A stretch of DNA of 64,000 bases from Paracidovorax konjaci (GTDB taxonomy: Bacteria; Pseudomonadota; Gammaproteobacteria; Burkholderiales; Burkholderiaceae_C), in contig NZ_FOMQ01000013.1 in the NCBI RefSeq assembly GCF_900112675.1, positions 1-64,000 on the forward strand. Reading direction: 5' to 3'. The translations under genes were made by a program, and so were the position numbers. The notes under the pieces were generated by a model, which saw only the letters and a list, made by a program, of their open reading frames with translations, had not been told where the DNA came from and made no database searches. The first letter of the stretch is position 1; each line of letters begins with the position of its first letter. Positions 10,060 through 19,788 of this stretch are shown piece after piece.

Positions 10060-11777
10060 ACGACATTCGCCGCACCATCCTGTGGGTGATATTTGGCTTT
10101 TCCATGGTTCTGCTGTGGGACAAGTGGCAAGTGCACAACGGCCACAAGGCCACTTTCTTCCCCGCTGCGGCGCCTGCCGCCGTCGCTTCGGCGCCCGCGT
10201 CCACCGGCAGTGCCAGCGTGCCGGGCGGCGGAGTGCCCGCGCCGAGCGCCACCGCCAATGCCGCGCCTGCGGCCGGGGCGCAGCAGGTGCCTGCCGGCAC
10301 CACGCCTGCACCTTCCGTGAACGCACCGCGCGAGCGGGTCACCGTCACCACCGACGTGCTGCGGCTGACGTTCGACAGCGAAGGCGGCTCGCTCACGCAC
10401 GGCGAACTGCTGGGCTATCCCGACATGGCGGACAAGTCCAAGCCCTTCACGCTGCTCGACGAGAGCGCGCAGCGCGTCTATGTGGCGCAGACGGGCCTGG
10501 TCGGCAACGGCAACGCCTACCCCACCCACAAGACGCCGATGTCCGTGGCGCCGGGCAACCGCACCCTACAGGACGGGCAGAACGAGGTCAGCGTCCGCTT
10601 TGAATCGCCCGACCTGGGCGGCGTGAAGCTGGTCAAGACCTGGACCGTGAAGCGCGGCGCCTACGACGTGGCCGTGAAGCACGAGGTGGTGAACACCGGC
10701 ACGGCGCCCGTCTCGCCGCAGCTCTACCTGCAGCTCGTGCGCGACGGCAACAAGCCGCCGGGCGAATCGTCGTTCTATTCCACGTTCACCGGCCCCGCCG
10801 TCTACACGGAAGCCAAGAAGTACCACAAGGTGGATTTCAAGGACATCGAGAACGGCAAGGCCGAGATCGACAAGTCGTCCTCCAACGGCTACGTGGCCAT
10901 GGTGCAGCACTATTTCGCGTCCGCCTGGCTGCTGGCCGATGGCGTGCAGCGCGACCTGTTCGTGCGCAAGGTGGACACCAACCTGTATTCCGTCGGCATG
11001 CTCGCCTCCATCGGCGAGATCGCCCCGGGCCAGACCAAGACGGTCGATGCGCGCTTCTTCGCGGGTCCGCAGATCGAGACGATGCTCGAGAAGCTCACGC
11101 CCGGCCTGGAACTGGTCAAGGATTACGGCTGGCTCACCATCCTGGCCAAGCCGCTCTACTGGCTGCTGGACCAACTGCACAAGGTGCTGAACAACTGGGG
11201 CTGGTCGATCGTCGCGCTGGTGTTCCTGCTCAAGATCGCGTTCTACTGGCTCAACGCCAAGGCGTACGCCTCCATGGCCAAGATGAAGGCCATCAACCCG
11301 AAGATCATGGAAATGCGCGAGCGGCTGAAGGACAAGCCGCAGCAGATGCAGCAGGAGATGATGCGCATCTACCGCGAGGAGAAGGTCAACCCGATGGGCG
11401 GCTGCTTCCCCATCATGATCCAGATCCCCGTGTTCATCGCGCTCTACTGGGTGCTGCTGTCGAGCGTGGAAATGCGCAACGCGCCCTGGATCGGCTGGAT
11501 CAAGGATTTGTCCTCGCCCGATCCGTTCTTCATCCTGCCCCTGCTCATGACCGCCAGCTCGCTGCTGCAGACGGCGCTCAACCCTGCGCCGCCGGATCCG
11601 ATGCAGGCCAAGATGATGTGGTTCATGCCGCTGATCTTCAGCGTGATGTTCTTCTTCTTCCCGGCCGGCCTCGTGCTGTACTGGCTGACGAACAACATCC
11701 TGTCGATCGCTCAGCAGTGGATCATCAACACCCGCATGGGCGTGCCGCCGCAGTTCAACCTGCCCAAGTTCCGCTGA
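10056..11777 (+). CDS. yidC: Membrane protein insertase YidC
   Basis: 573 residues. It opens with an inner-membrane anchor (RTILWVIFGFSMVLLWDKW), followed by an Ala/Pro linker and a large periplasmic beta domain (about 100-340). The conserved five-helix insertase core is at the C-terminus, including KPLYWLLDQLHKVLNNWGWS and GGCFPIMIQIPVFIALYWVL. YidC inserts membrane proteins alone or with SecYEG. It is the last gene of the cluster and is followed by a good terminator. Confidence 0.98.
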   Translation: MNDIRRTILWVIFGFSMVLLWDKWQVHNGHKATFFPAAAPAAVASAPASTGSASVPGGGVPAPSATANAAPAAGAQQVPAGTTPAPSVNAPRERVTVTTDVLRLTFDSEGGSLTHGELLGYPDMADKSKPFTLLDESAQRVYVAQTGLVGNGNAYPTHKTPMSVAPGNRTLQDGQNEVSVRFESPDLGGVKLVKTWTVKRGAYDVAVKHEVVNTGTAPVSPQLYLQLVRDGNKPPGESSFYSTFTGPAVYTEAKKYHKVDFKDIENGKAEIDKSSSNGYVAMVQHYFASAWLLADGVQRDLFVRKVDTNLYSVGMLASIGEIAPGQTKTVDARFFAGPQIETMLEKLTPGLELVKDYGWLTILAKPLYWLLDQLHKVLNNWGWSIVALVFLLKIAFYWLNAKAYASMAKMKAINPKIMEMRERLKDKPQQMQQEMMRIYREEKVNPMGGCFPIMIQIPVFIALYWVLLSSVEMRNAPWIGWIKDLSSPDPFFILPLLMTASSLLQTALNPAPPDPMQAKMMWFMPLIFSVMFFFFPAGLVLYWLTNNILSIAQQWIINTRMGVPPQFNLPKFR

Positions 11778-11831
11778 TCCCCCGCTGCAGGATGGAGCAC
11801 CGCTTTCGCGGTGCGCCATCCGGGCAATCCC

Positions 11832-11864
11832 CAACGGCCACCTGCGTGTGGCCGTTGTCTTTTG
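11832..11864 (+). terminator. Rho-independent terminator after yidC
   Basis: A perfect 10-base stem (CAACGGCCAC / GTGGCCGTTG) with a 6-base loop is followed by TCTTTTGG. It closes the rpmH-rnpA-yidD-yidC transcript. Confidence 0.85.
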
Positions 11865-11924
11865 GGTACGAGGATTGCTAGTCTTGCTGTTCTTCTATCG
11901 ACTCCCCTTTTTGGAGGCTTGCTG

Positions 11925-13511
11925 ATGACGCAGCGTTTGAATTTATCCCTCGGAACGATCGCCCTGGCGGCCCTGCTCAGTGCCGGCGCGGCGAACGCCG
12001 CCACGATGCGCTGGGCTGGTGCAAACGACATCCTGACCGTGGATCCGCATGCCCAGAACCACCAGACCACGCACGCCTTCCTTCAGCAGGTGTACGAGAG
12101 CCTGGTCCGCTACGACCAGAAGTACCAGATCCAGCCTTCCCTGGCCACCAAGTGGACGCAGGTCTCGCCCACGCAGGTGCGCTTCGAATTGCGCAAGGGC
12201 GTCAAATTCCACGATGGCGCGCCGTTCACGGCCGATGACGTGGTGTTCTCGCTCACCCGCGCGATGACGCCGCCTTCCAACATGCAGTCGTCCGTGCAGA
12301 GCGTGAAGGAAGTGAAGAAGGTCGACGACTTCACCGTGGACCTCATCCTCAAGGGCCCCAACCCGGTGCTGCTGCGCGAGCTGACCGAGGCGCGCATCAT
12401 GAACAAGGCTTGGGCCGAGAAGAACAACTCGACCAAGGCGCAGGACTACGCAGGCAAGGAAGAGAACTTCGCCTCGCGCAACGCCAACGGCACCGGTCCG
12501 TTCATCCTGGTGGGCTGGCAGCCGGACGTGAAGGTCACGCTCAAGAAGAACCCCGAGTGGTGGGACAAGCCCTCGGGCAACATCGACGAGGTGGTCTTCA
12601 CGCCCATCAAGTCCGCCGCCACGCGCTCGGCCGCGCTGATTTCGGGCCAGGTGGATTTCGTCGTCGATCCGCCGCCGCAGGATCTGGCCCGCATGAAGGC
12701 CAGCCCCGACATCAAGCTGATCGAAGGCGCCGAGAACCGCACCATCTACCTGGGCCTGGACCAGTTCCGCGACGAACTGCCGGGCGCCGGCACGCCGGGC
12801 AAGAACCCGCTCAAGGACAAGCGCGTGCGGCAGGCGCTCTACCAAGCCGTCGATTCGGCCGGCATCCACAGCCGCACCATGCGCAACCTGTCGGTGCCCG
12901 CCGGCACCATGGTCGCGCCGATGGTGAACGGCTGGAGCAAGAGCCTGGACGAGCGTGCCGCCAAGTACGACGTGGAGGCCGCCAAGAAGCTGCTGGCCGA
13001 CGCCGGCTATCCCAACGGCTTCTCGCTCAAGCTCGATTGCCCCAATGACCGCTACGTGAACGACGAGGCGATCTGCCAGGCCGTCACCGCCATGTGGACC
13101 CGCATCGGCGTCAAGACCACGCTGCAGGCCGCGCCCATGGCCCAGTTCGTCAGCCGCGTGATGAACAACGACGTGAACGCCTACCTGTTCGGCTGGGGCG
13201 TGGCCACGTTCGACGCGCTCTACTCGCTGGATTCGCTGATGTCCACGAAGGACGGCAAGACCGCCGCGGGCGTCTACAACGGCGGCCGCTTCAGCGATGC
13301 CAAGCTCGACGGCATGATCGGCCAGATCAAGGTGGAAATGGACACGGCCAAGCGCGACGCACTCATCGCCGATGCGCTGAAGCTGGTCAAGGACGAGTAC
13401 TACTACATCCCCCTGCACCACCAGATCCGCCCCTGGGCGATGCGCAAGGGCGTGGAGACGCTGCACCGCGCGGACGACCGCCCGATGCCCAACTGGACGA
13501 CCATCAAGTAA
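11925..13511 (+). CDS. Peptide-type ABC transporter periplasmic binding protein (SBP_bac_5)
   Basis: 528 residues from the ATG at 11925, which has TTTTGGAGG upstream. The Sec signal peptide runs to about residue 25 (LAALLSAGAANA-A). The mature part shows the family-5 binding-protein features LTVDPHAQNHQTTHAFLQQV, YESLVRYD and VRFELRKGVKFHDGAPFTAD. Such receptors feed oligopeptides, dipeptides or related compounds to an ABC permease. No permease or ATPase gene lies next to it, so it is an orphan receptor here or shares a distant transporter. The ligand cannot be read from sequence. Confidence 0.9.
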   Translation: MTQRLNLSLGTIALAALLSAGAANAATMRWAGANDILTVDPHAQNHQTTHAFLQQVYESLVRYDQKYQIQPSLATKWTQVSPTQVRFELRKGVKFHDGAPFTADDVVFSLTRAMTPPSNMQSSVQSVKEVKKVDDFTVDLILKGPNPVLLRELTEARIMNKAWAEKNNSTKAQDYAGKEENFASRNANGTGPFILVGWQPDVKVTLKKNPEWWDKPSGNIDEVVFTPIKSAATRSAALISGQVDFVVDPPPQDLARMKASPDIKLIEGAENRTIYLGLDQFRDELPGAGTPGKNPLKDKRVRQALYQAVDSAGIHSRTMRNLSVPAGTMVAPMVNGWSKSLDERAAKYDVEAAKKLLADAGYPNGFSLKLDCPNDRYVNDEAICQAVTAMWTRIGVKTTLQAAPMAQFVSRVMNNDVNAYLFGWGVATFDALYSLDSLMSTKDGKTAAGVYNGGRFSDAKLDGMIGQIKVEMDTAKRDALIADALKLVKDEYYYIPLHHQIRPWAMRKGVETLHRADDRPMPNWTTIK

Positions 13512-13535
13512 GCGCAGCGGCGGCCGCGGGCCGTC

Positions 13536-13566
13536 TGCTATCGAAGCTATTGATTTGGTAGCAAAT
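13536..13566 (+). repeat. Degenerate hairpin repeat, possible copy f
   Basis: TGCTATCGAAGCTATTGATT then TGGTAGCAAAT resembles the TTTGCTAT...ATAGCAAA core of the interspersed repeat, with a longer loop. It lies between the binding-protein gene and mnmE. The match is partial. Confidence 0.35.
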
Positions 13567-13666
13567 CCGCGGATGGCATGGGGATGGACGGACGGCCGGC
13601 GGCTATCATGCGCGGCGTTCCTGGCGGCCGACCGGCCCGCGCCTTTCTCCTTCCTTTTCTGCCCCC

Positions 13667-15109
13667 ATGCTGTCCCGCCATTCCGACCCCATCGCCGCCA
13701 TCGCCACCGCTCCGGGGCGCGGGGCCGTGGGCATCGTGCGTGTCTCCGGCAAAGGGCTGGATGCGCTGGTGCAGGCGCTGTGCGGCCGCGCGCTGCGGCC
13801 GCGCGAGGCCACCTATCTTCCGTTCCGCGACGCAGCGGGACAGGCCATCGACCAGGGCCTGGCGCTCTACTTTCCCGCGCCCCACAGCTACACCGGCGAG
13901 GACGTGCTGGAACTGCAGGCGCACGGCGGGCCCGTGGTGCTCCAGTTGCTGCTGGCGCGTTGCCTGGCCGCTGCCGCCACGGCCGACGCCGCCACCGGCC
14001 GGCCCGCGCTGGCCGGCCTGCGGCTCGCGCAGCCGGGCGAGTTCACCGAGCGCGCCTTCCTCAACGACAAGATCGATCTGGCACAGGCCGAGGCCATCGC
14101 CGATCTGATCGACGCCAGCACCGAGGCCGCCGCGCGCAGCGCCAGCCGTTCGCTCGCGGGTGCGTTCTCGGACGAGATCCACCGCCTGCGCGACGCCCTG
14201 GTGCACCTGCGCATGCTGGTGGAGGCCACGCTCGACTTCCCCGAGGAAGAGATCGACTTCCTGCGCAAGGCCGATGCCCATGGCCAGTTGGCGGCGCTGC
14301 AGGCCACGCTCGCGGAGGTGATGCGCCGCACGCGCCAGGGCGCCCTGCTGCGCGAGGGCATCAAGGTGGTGATCGCGGGGCAGCCCAACGCAGGCAAGAG
14401 TTCGCTGCTGAATGCGCTGGCCGGCGCCGAACTGGCCATCGTCACCCCGATCGCCGGCACCACGCGCGACAAGGTGCAGCAGACCATCCAGATCGAGGGC
14501 GTGCCTCTGCACGTGATCGACACGGCCGGCCTGCGCGAGAGCGAGGACGAGGTCGAGAAGATCGGCATCGAGCGGGCATGGCAGGAGATCGCCGCGGCCG
14601 ACGCCGTGCTGTTCCTGCACGACCTCACGCGTGCGGATGCTCCTGAATACATAGCGGCAGATTCAATGATTGCGGCGGCAATCGGGCAAAAACTGCCCAG
14701 CCACGTGCCGGTGGTCGATGTCTGGAACAAAAGCGACCGTGCCGAGGGGGCTGCCGCTGCGCGGGAGTCCGCGCCGGCCCCGGCGGCCGGCGGCCACGCC
14801 TCGGTGCGCCTGTCCGCGCGCACCGGCGATGGACTGGACACCCTGCGCCGCGTGCTGCTGGACATTGCCGGCTGGCAGTCCGCGCCCGAGGGCATCTACA
14901 CCGCCCGGGCGCGCCACGTCGAGGCATTGCAGGCGGTGGATGCGCACCTGATGGAAGCGGCTGCTCAGCTGCAGGCGCAGGGGCCGGCATTGGACCTGCT
15001 GGCCGAGGAACTGCGGTTGGCCCAGCAGGCGCTGAACGCGATCACCGGCGAATTCACCTCCGACGACCTGCTGGGCGTGATCTTTTCGAGCTTCTGCATC
15101 GGGAAATGA
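13667..15109 (+). CDS. mnmE: tRNA uridine-5-carboxymethylaminomethyl modification GTPase MnmE
   Basis: 480 residues. It acts with MnmG to modify wobble U34 of certain tRNAs. The N-terminal tetrahydrofolate-binding domain starts [20 protein letters not shown]. The G domain shows GQPNAGKSS (G1), GTTRD (G2), DTAG (G3) and NKSD (G4). The C-terminus ends FSSFCIGK, the invariant CxGK motif. Its place after yidC is the usual one, here with a binding-protein gene inserted between them. Confidence 0.98.
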   Translation: MLSRHSDPIAAIATAPGRGAVGIVRVSGKGLDALVQALCGRALRPREATYLPFRDAAGQAIDQGLALYFPAPHSYTGEDVLELQAHGGPVVLQLLLARCLAAAATADAATGRPALAGLRLAQPGEFTERAFLNDKIDLAQAEAIADLIDASTEAAARSASRSLAGAFSDEIHRLRDALVHLRMLVEATLDFPEEEIDFLRKADAHGQLAALQATLAEVMRRTRQGALLREGIKVVIAGQPNAGKSSLLNALAGAELAIVTPIAGTTRDKVQQTIQIEGVPLHVIDTAGLRESEDEVEKIGIERAWQEIAAADAVLFLHDLTRADAPEYIAADSMIAAAIGQKLPSHVPVVDVWNKSDRAEGAAAARESAPAPAAGGHASVRLSARTGDGLDTLRRVLLDIAGWQSAPEGIYTARARHVEALQAVDAHLMEAAAQLQAQGPALDLLAEELRLAQQALNAITGEFTSDDLLGVIFSSFCIGK

Positions 15110-15180
15110 GGCAGCTGCTTTGTAAAAAGAGGTAAGGACTGCTTGTGTGCGGGGGGTTGCGGGGATACCGTCCCGCCACT

Positions 15181-15681
15181 ATGAATGCCGTGCTGTCTCC
15201 TCCCTCTTCCACCACCAAGGCCGATCTCAGCGGCCTCGTGTACGCGATTGCCCAGTCCGTGGCGGAAGACGGACTCCCCAACCCCTTCACGACCGAGCAG
15301 TGGGATTTGCTGGCCGGCTACCTCTTGCCGATGCAGGTGGATGCGGGCCACACGCTGTTCACCCAGGGCGTGAAGGACCGCACGCTCTATCTCATCGAAA
15401 GCGGCAGCTGCAGCGTGCATTACGAGGACGAGAAGGGCCGGCTGCGGCTGGCCATCGTGGGGCCGGGCTCTCTGGTGGGCGAAGGCGCCTTCTTCTCGCA
15501 CCGCCCCCGCAGCGCGACGGTGCAGACAGGCGCCCCCAGCAAGCTGTGGACCCTGACGGCGCTGCGGTTCACCGAATTGTCCAACCGGCAACCGGCCGTG
15601 GCGCTCGGACTGGCCATGGCTGCGGGCTCGGTGCTGTCGCGGCGGCTGGGCAACCGCCGTCGCCGTGTTGCGGCAACCTGA
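15181..15681 (+). CDS. Cyclic-nucleotide-binding-fold (CRP-like sensor) protein without DNA-binding domain
   Basis: 166 residues. The central part (about 45-150) is a cNMP-binding beta roll: AGHTLFTQGVKDRTLYLIES, GSCSVHYEDEKGRLRLAIVG and LVGEGAFFSHRPRSATVQ. The phosphate-binding cassette position reads GEGAFFSHRPRSATV, close to the classical GE...RxA pattern. No helix-turn-helix follows; the chain ends soon after in a basic tail (RRLGNRRRRVAAT). It may therefore act as a stand-alone sensor or regulatory subunit. It follows mnmE by 71 bases. Confidence 0.8.
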   Translation: MNAVLSPPSSTTKADLSGLVYAIAQSVAEDGLPNPFTTEQWDLLAGYLLPMQVDAGHTLFTQGVKDRTLYLIESGSCSVHYEDEKGRLRLAIVGPGSLVGEGAFFSHRPRSATVQTGAPSKLWTLTALRFTELSNRQPAVALGLAMAAGSVLSRRLGNRRRRVAAT

Positions 15682-15799
15682 CAGAACACGGCGGCGCAGC
15701 GACCGGACGGGGGAGGTTCCGGATCCGCAGCCCGGGAGGGCCGGATGCCACGATTACACTTGTTGCAGTCGTCCGCCCTGTTGAAAGAAGGCCCGTCGC

Positions 15800-16693
15800 A
15801 TGTCCCTGTTCAGCTGGTTTTCCCGCAAAACGCCCTCGCCCCGGCCCCGTCCCGCCGCGGAGCCCACCGGCCTGCTGAACGCGGACGCCACCATCCCCCT
15901 CATCCCCGGTCGCAGCGGAAGGCCTGCCGTGCCACCGGCGCCCGCCGACCACGCCGCCAACCGCAAGAACGAACGCATGGAGCGGCGCGAGTTGCTCTAC
16001 ACGGTGGTGCGCGATGCCATGGTCCGTGCCAGCGTGCTGTCGGCCGGCTACAAGTTCAAGGTCCTGTCGCTGGACCAGCGGGGGCGCCAGTTCCTCGTGA
16101 TGATCGACCTCGCACGCGAATACGGCGGCGAGACCGTCCGCCTCAGTGAGATTGAGGCACTCATCGCCCAGACGGCGAAATCGCGTTTCGACATCCTCGT
16201 GACGGCCGTGTACTGGCGCATCAACGACCATGTGGCCGTGGGCGTGCCGGGCAAGAGCATCCCCGTGCCGGCAGGCCATTCCAGCCCTGCGCATTCCCCC
16301 GCGCACGGCCCGGTGTCTGCACCCGCACCGCTGCTTCCCCCTGCCGCCGTCCGTCCTCCAGCCCCTGCGGAACCGGTGTCGTTGCTGGCGCCCCGCAATC
16401 CGTCGCCCCTGCTGCCGCCCGCACCGGTCGAAGGCGCCTCCAAGGGCGCGGCGCCCGGCAAGACCTATGAGCCGATCGAGGCGGACGAGGTGGCGGCCTT
16501 CAAGCGCGCGCTGGGTACCGCGGCCGCTGCCGCGCGTGCGCCGGCCGCCGCCGCCTCGCCGGGAACCACCGTGCGCAGCGGGCCGCTGCTGCCGCCGGCC
16601 CCGTCGGGATTCGAAGACACCGAGATGCCCGGCCATGGCGCAGAAGGGTCGGCACCCGATCTGAGCACCACGCAGTACGGCGAACTGCGCTGA
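15800..16693 (+). CDS. Protein of unknown function with conserved core and proline-rich tail
   Basis: 297 residues, not recognised. It starts MSLFSWFSRKTPSPRPRPAA, with no clear signal peptide. A folded segment at about 55-155 (RRELLYTVVRDAMVRASVLS, YKFKVLSLDQRGRQFLVMID, FDILVTAVYWRINDHVAVG) looks like a small alpha/beta domain. The rest is rich in Pro and Ala and ends with acidic, disorder-like sequence. It lies after the cyclic-nucleotide-fold gene on the same strand, 118 bases away, and converges on the PepSY flavoreductase. Function unknown. Confidence 0.7.
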   Translation: MSLFSWFSRKTPSPRPRPAAEPTGLLNADATIPLIPGRSGRPAVPPAPADHAANRKNERMERRELLYTVVRDAMVRASVLSAGYKFKVLSLDQRGRQFLVMIDLAREYGGETVRLSEIEALIAQTAKSRFDILVTAVYWRINDHVAVGVPGKSIPVPAGHSSPAHSPAHGPVSAPAPLLPPAAVRPPAPAEPVSLLAPRNPSPLLPPAPVEGASKGAAPGKTYEPIEADEVAAFKRALGTAAAAARAPAAAASPGTTVRSGPLLPPAPSGFEDTEMPGHGAEGSAPDLSTTQYGELR

Positions 16694-16795
16694 CGTTCCA
16701 GCGGCGCGGGTCGGTGGCCAGGCCGTGCAGTCCGGGTTCTGGCTCCTGGTCAACGGCCGTGGTGGCGGCACCGCCCGCCGCAGCCCGCGGTGGGT

Positions 16796-19495
16796 TCAAT
16801 ACACATCGCGCCGGTAGCGGCCCTCAGCGATCAGCTTTTCTGTTGCCTCGTCGCCCAGCGTGTCCAGGAGGACCCGGTCCACGCCGGCGGCCATGCCCTC
16901 CGCGCTGCCGCACACGAACAGCACCGCGCCTTCGTTCAACCATCCGCGCAGTTCCGGCAGGGCCGCCTGCAAGGCCTCCTGCACATAGCGGTGCGGGGTA
17001 TCCGCGTCGCGGGAGAACACGCGCTGCAACCGCGGCAGATAGCCCTGCGACTGCCAGGAGGCGATCTCCTCGGCGCACAGGCTGTCGACCGCCTGTTGCC
17101 TCTCCCCGAAGAGCAGCCAATTGCGCCGTTGCCCCGACCGCACCCGCGCACGCAGATGGGCCCGCAGGCCGGCGAGCCCGGATCCGTTGCCGATGAAGAT
17201 GCAAGGCCGTCCCTCGGTTGCCTCCGCGCTGAAGCGGGGGTTCTCGACGAACCGCAGCGATTGCACGCTGCCCAGGGGCGCGTGGGCCGTCAGCCAGCCC
17301 GATGCGATGCCCAGGCCATGCGCGTGCCGTTCCTGGCGCACCAGCAATTGCAGCGCGCCGTCCTCCGGCAGCGAAGCGACCGAATAGGTGCGTGGCGCCA
17401 GGGGTACCAGTCCATCCACGCAGGCCTGCGGGCTGGATTCGGCGGGCAAGGGAGGGAGCACGCTCCTCGCCAGCGCTTCGGCCAGCGGCTCCCGCCCCGC
17501 GCCGCTGCGCACTAGGGCCCGCCCGTCGAGCCCGGCGGCCTTCAGCCAGACCGCCACGGTGTCGGGGGAGTGGCGGGGAAGGATGTCCACGAGGGCGCCA
17601 GGGTGCCAATGGCGAGCCTCGCTCGCATCGACCGGGCGCAGGGTGATTTCCAGCAGCGGGCCGCCCAGGCTGCCGGGGTTCAGTAGTTCCCGGTTTTCGA
17701 GGCGCCACGGCTCCATGGCCGGGGCGGGAGCCTCCGTGTCCGGTGGGGTGGTTGGGACCGTTGCCAGGTTTTCCAGGCCGTCCAGAGCGGCCAGCGCTTC
17801 GTGCCAGCGCCCCAGCGCGCCCGCATCCCCATCGTCCACTTCGATCAGGGGGAACAGCGGCTGTGCGCCCCATCGCCGCAGTTCTGCGTCCAGGGCATGC
17901 CCGAAGCCGCAGAAGTGGGTGTAGTGGCGATCGCCCAGCGCCAGCAGGGCATAGCGCGTGCGTCCCAGCGGAGCCGCTCCTTGCCCGCTCGGACCCTGCT
18001 GCAGGGTCCGCATGAAGCGGCGCGCGCTGTCGGGCGGTTCACCCTCGCCGAAGCTGCTGGCGACGATCAACAGGCGGGCGTGGCTGCCCAGGTCTTCCGG
18101 CGCCAGGTCCTGCAGCGCACGGACTTGCGATGGAAGCCCCGCCCGTTGCAGGGCGCTGGCGGTCTGCAGCGCGATGCGCTCCGCCGTACCGGCCTGGCTT
18201 GCATAGGCGACGAGCAGAGAGCCGGTTCCGGTGGGCCTTCCCTGCTGGGCGGCGGCCAGGCCGCGCTCCGCTGCGTGCCGGGCGGCGTCCGCGGCCCGCC
18301 GCTGGCGCCGCCGGCCCAGGTAGAGCATCCAGCCCGTGATGGCGAAAAGCGGCAGCGCCAGGCTGGCCGCGGTGACCGCCATGCGGCCGGGCAGACCGAA
18401 GTAGGTGCCCATGTGCAGCGGGTAGATGGTGGAAAGTGCGCGCACCCCGAGGCTGCGGTGGCCATAGCGGTCGTCGGTGGTGATGTCGCCGGTGCGCAGG
18501 TCGATCAGCGTGCGGTGGCGGGCCCGCTCGTGCGGGGCATCCTGGTCCAGCCACTGGATCTGCAGGGGCTGGTCAGCGCGCTGCGGGAAGCGCAGCACGG
18601 CCAGCCGCCAGCCCGGCGCCTGTTGTGAAAAGCTGCGCCATGCGGGAGCGAGGTCCGGCGCCGTCCCCGATGGCACCCGGGCTCCGCCGTCGGCGGACCG
18701 GGCGGGCGTGGCCATGGCTTGCCGCGGCGGGCGCTGCTGTCCGGCCCAGCCGTCCACGGTGTCGCGGATGGCGTCGAAGGACCAGTACAGGCCCGTGGCA
18801 GTGAGCGCCACGTAGACGACCAGGGCCCAGGTCCCGGCCACCGCGTGCAGATTCCAGAGGAAAGGCCGGCCCTTGAGCTGCATGTCGAATGCCAGCCAGG
18901 TGCGCCAGCGCAGGGGATGGCGGGGCCAGCGCAGGTACAGGCCGGACAGCGCGAGGCCCAGCAGGCACAGCGCGAGCACACCCGTGGTGACGCGCCCGGG
19001 CTCGCGCGGCAGCAGCAGCCAGCGGTGCAGGGATTCGATCCACTCGAAGGCATCGTGCCCTTTCAAGCCGGGCTGCACGGCGCCGGTGTAGGGGTGCAGG
19101 TAGGCGGATTCCCCCCGGCGCTCCCCGTTTCGCGCCGCGAAGCTGATGCGCGCTGCCGTGCCGGGCTCCGCATCCACGGTGAGCACATTGACGCGGCGGT
19201 CGTCGCCGCGCCGCGCGAGCGCTTCCAGCAACTGCGGCGGAGTCAGCGCGGGCACGGTCTGCGGTGCGACGTGCCGAACGCCCGGGTTGACCAGGTCCAG
19301 CAGTTCCTCCCGGAAGGCCAGCAGGGCGCCCGTCATCCCGATCACGATGAGCACCGTGCCGGCCGTGATCCCGACGAACCAATGCAGCTGGAACAAGACC
19401 TGGCGCAGCGATGGCAGTGCGAGCCGCCGGCTGCTGCGGGCCGAGGCGGTGGGCTCCGGCGTGGATGGGAGCGCGTCGCGCGCCGGGGCGGTCAC
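16796..19495 (-). CDS. PepSY-transmembrane / flavodoxin / FAD-NAD(P)H reductase fusion, probable iron-linked reductase
   Basis: 899 residues from a GTG at 19493-19495 preceded by GAAGGGC. The N-terminal half is a PepSY_TM unit with four membrane segments, including LHWFVGITAGTVLIVIGMTG, LALCLLGLALSGLYLRW and ALPLFAITGWMLYLG. Next comes a flavodoxin domain (LLVAYASQAGTAERIAL, SSFGEGEPPDSARRF, YALLALGDRHYTHFCGFG). A ferredoxin-reductase-like C-terminus has RTYSVASLP for FAD and FIGNGSGLAGLR and VLFVCGS for NAD(P)H. The protein resembles fused PiuB-type and sulfite-reductase-flavoprotein-type reductases, likely moving electrons from NADPH across the inner membrane to ferric siderophores or a similar acceptor. 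A Fur-like box lies about 200 bases upstream. Substrate is inferred. Confidence 0.88.
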   Translation of the reverse strand: MTAPARDALPSTPEPTASARSSRRLALPSLRQVLFQLHWFVGITAGTVLIVIGMTGALLAFREELLDLVNPGVRHVAPQTVPALTPPQLLEALARRGDDRRVNVLTVDAEPGTAARISFAARNGERRGESAYLHPYTGAVQPGLKGHDAFEWIESLHRWLLLPREPGRVTTGVLALCLLGLALSGLYLRWPRHPLRWRTWLAFDMQLKGRPFLWNLHAVAGTWALVVYVALTATGLYWSFDAIRDTVDGWAGQQRPPRQAMATPARSADGGARVPSGTAPDLAPAWRSFSQQAPGWRLAVLRFPQRADQPLQIQWLDQDAPHERARHRTLIDLRTGDITTDDRYGHRSLGVRALSTIYPLHMGTYFGLPGRMAVTAASLALPLFAITGWMLYLGRRRQRRAADAARHAAERGLAAAQQGRPTGTGSLLVAYASQAGTAERIALQTASALQRAGLPSQVRALQDLAPEDLGSHARLLIVASSFGEGEPPDSARRFMRTLQQGPSGQGAAPLGRTRYALLALGDRHYTHFCGFGHALDAELRRWGAQPLFPLIEVDDGDAGALGRWHEALAALDGLENLATVPTTPPDTEAPAPAMEPWRLENRELLNPGSLGGPLLEITLRPVDASEARHWHPGALVDILPRHSPDTVAVWLKAAGLDGRALVRSGAGREPLAEALARSVLPPLPAESSPQACVDGLVPLAPRTYSVASLPEDGALQLLVRQERHAHGLGIASGWLTAHAPLGSVQSLRFVENPRFSAEATEGRPCIFIGNGSGLAGLRAHLRARVRSGQRRNWLLFGERQQAVDSLCAEEIASWQSQGYLPRLQRVFSRDADTPHRYVQEALQAALPELRGWLNEGAVLFVCGSAEGMAAGVDRVLLDTLGDEATEKLIAEGRYRRDVY

Positions 19496-19695
19496 CGAAC
19501 GCCCTTCACCATTGCGCCGGCCAAACGCGTGCCCTTGCCGGCGAAGGGATCCGCCAGGCCAACGCTTGGGGCGAGCTGGGGGCACGACAGAAGGTGAAGG
19601 CGGAGCGGCGGCAGGGCAGGCATGGGAGACAAGCGGGAAACGGCCCGCGTGGCACGCGCGCAGGCGAGCCCGGGCCTGTCGGCCCGGGAGAATTA

Positions 19696-19712
19696 TGAGA
19701 ATGATTGTTATT
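19696..19712 (-). promoter_or_regulatory. Fur-box-like iron operator
   Basis: TGAGAATGATTGTTATT matches TGATAATGATTATCATT at 14 of 17 bases. It lies between apt and the PepSY flavoreductase and is read with the latter. Repression by Fur in iron-replete cells is the expected effect; binding is inferred. Confidence 0.6.
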
Positions 19713-19788
19713 TTACCGCCGAGCCCCGGCGGCGTTGCCGCGGGGCCGTGGTGTCCGAACGGCCGGCGCAGCGGCCGGGCGCATTGGT

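Noticed and set aside
14640-14690. Stretch in mnmE (GAATACATAGC...) resembling part of the dispersed hairpin repeat
   Set aside because: It is within an ordinary-length G domain, matches only a few short blocks and does not keep the stem.
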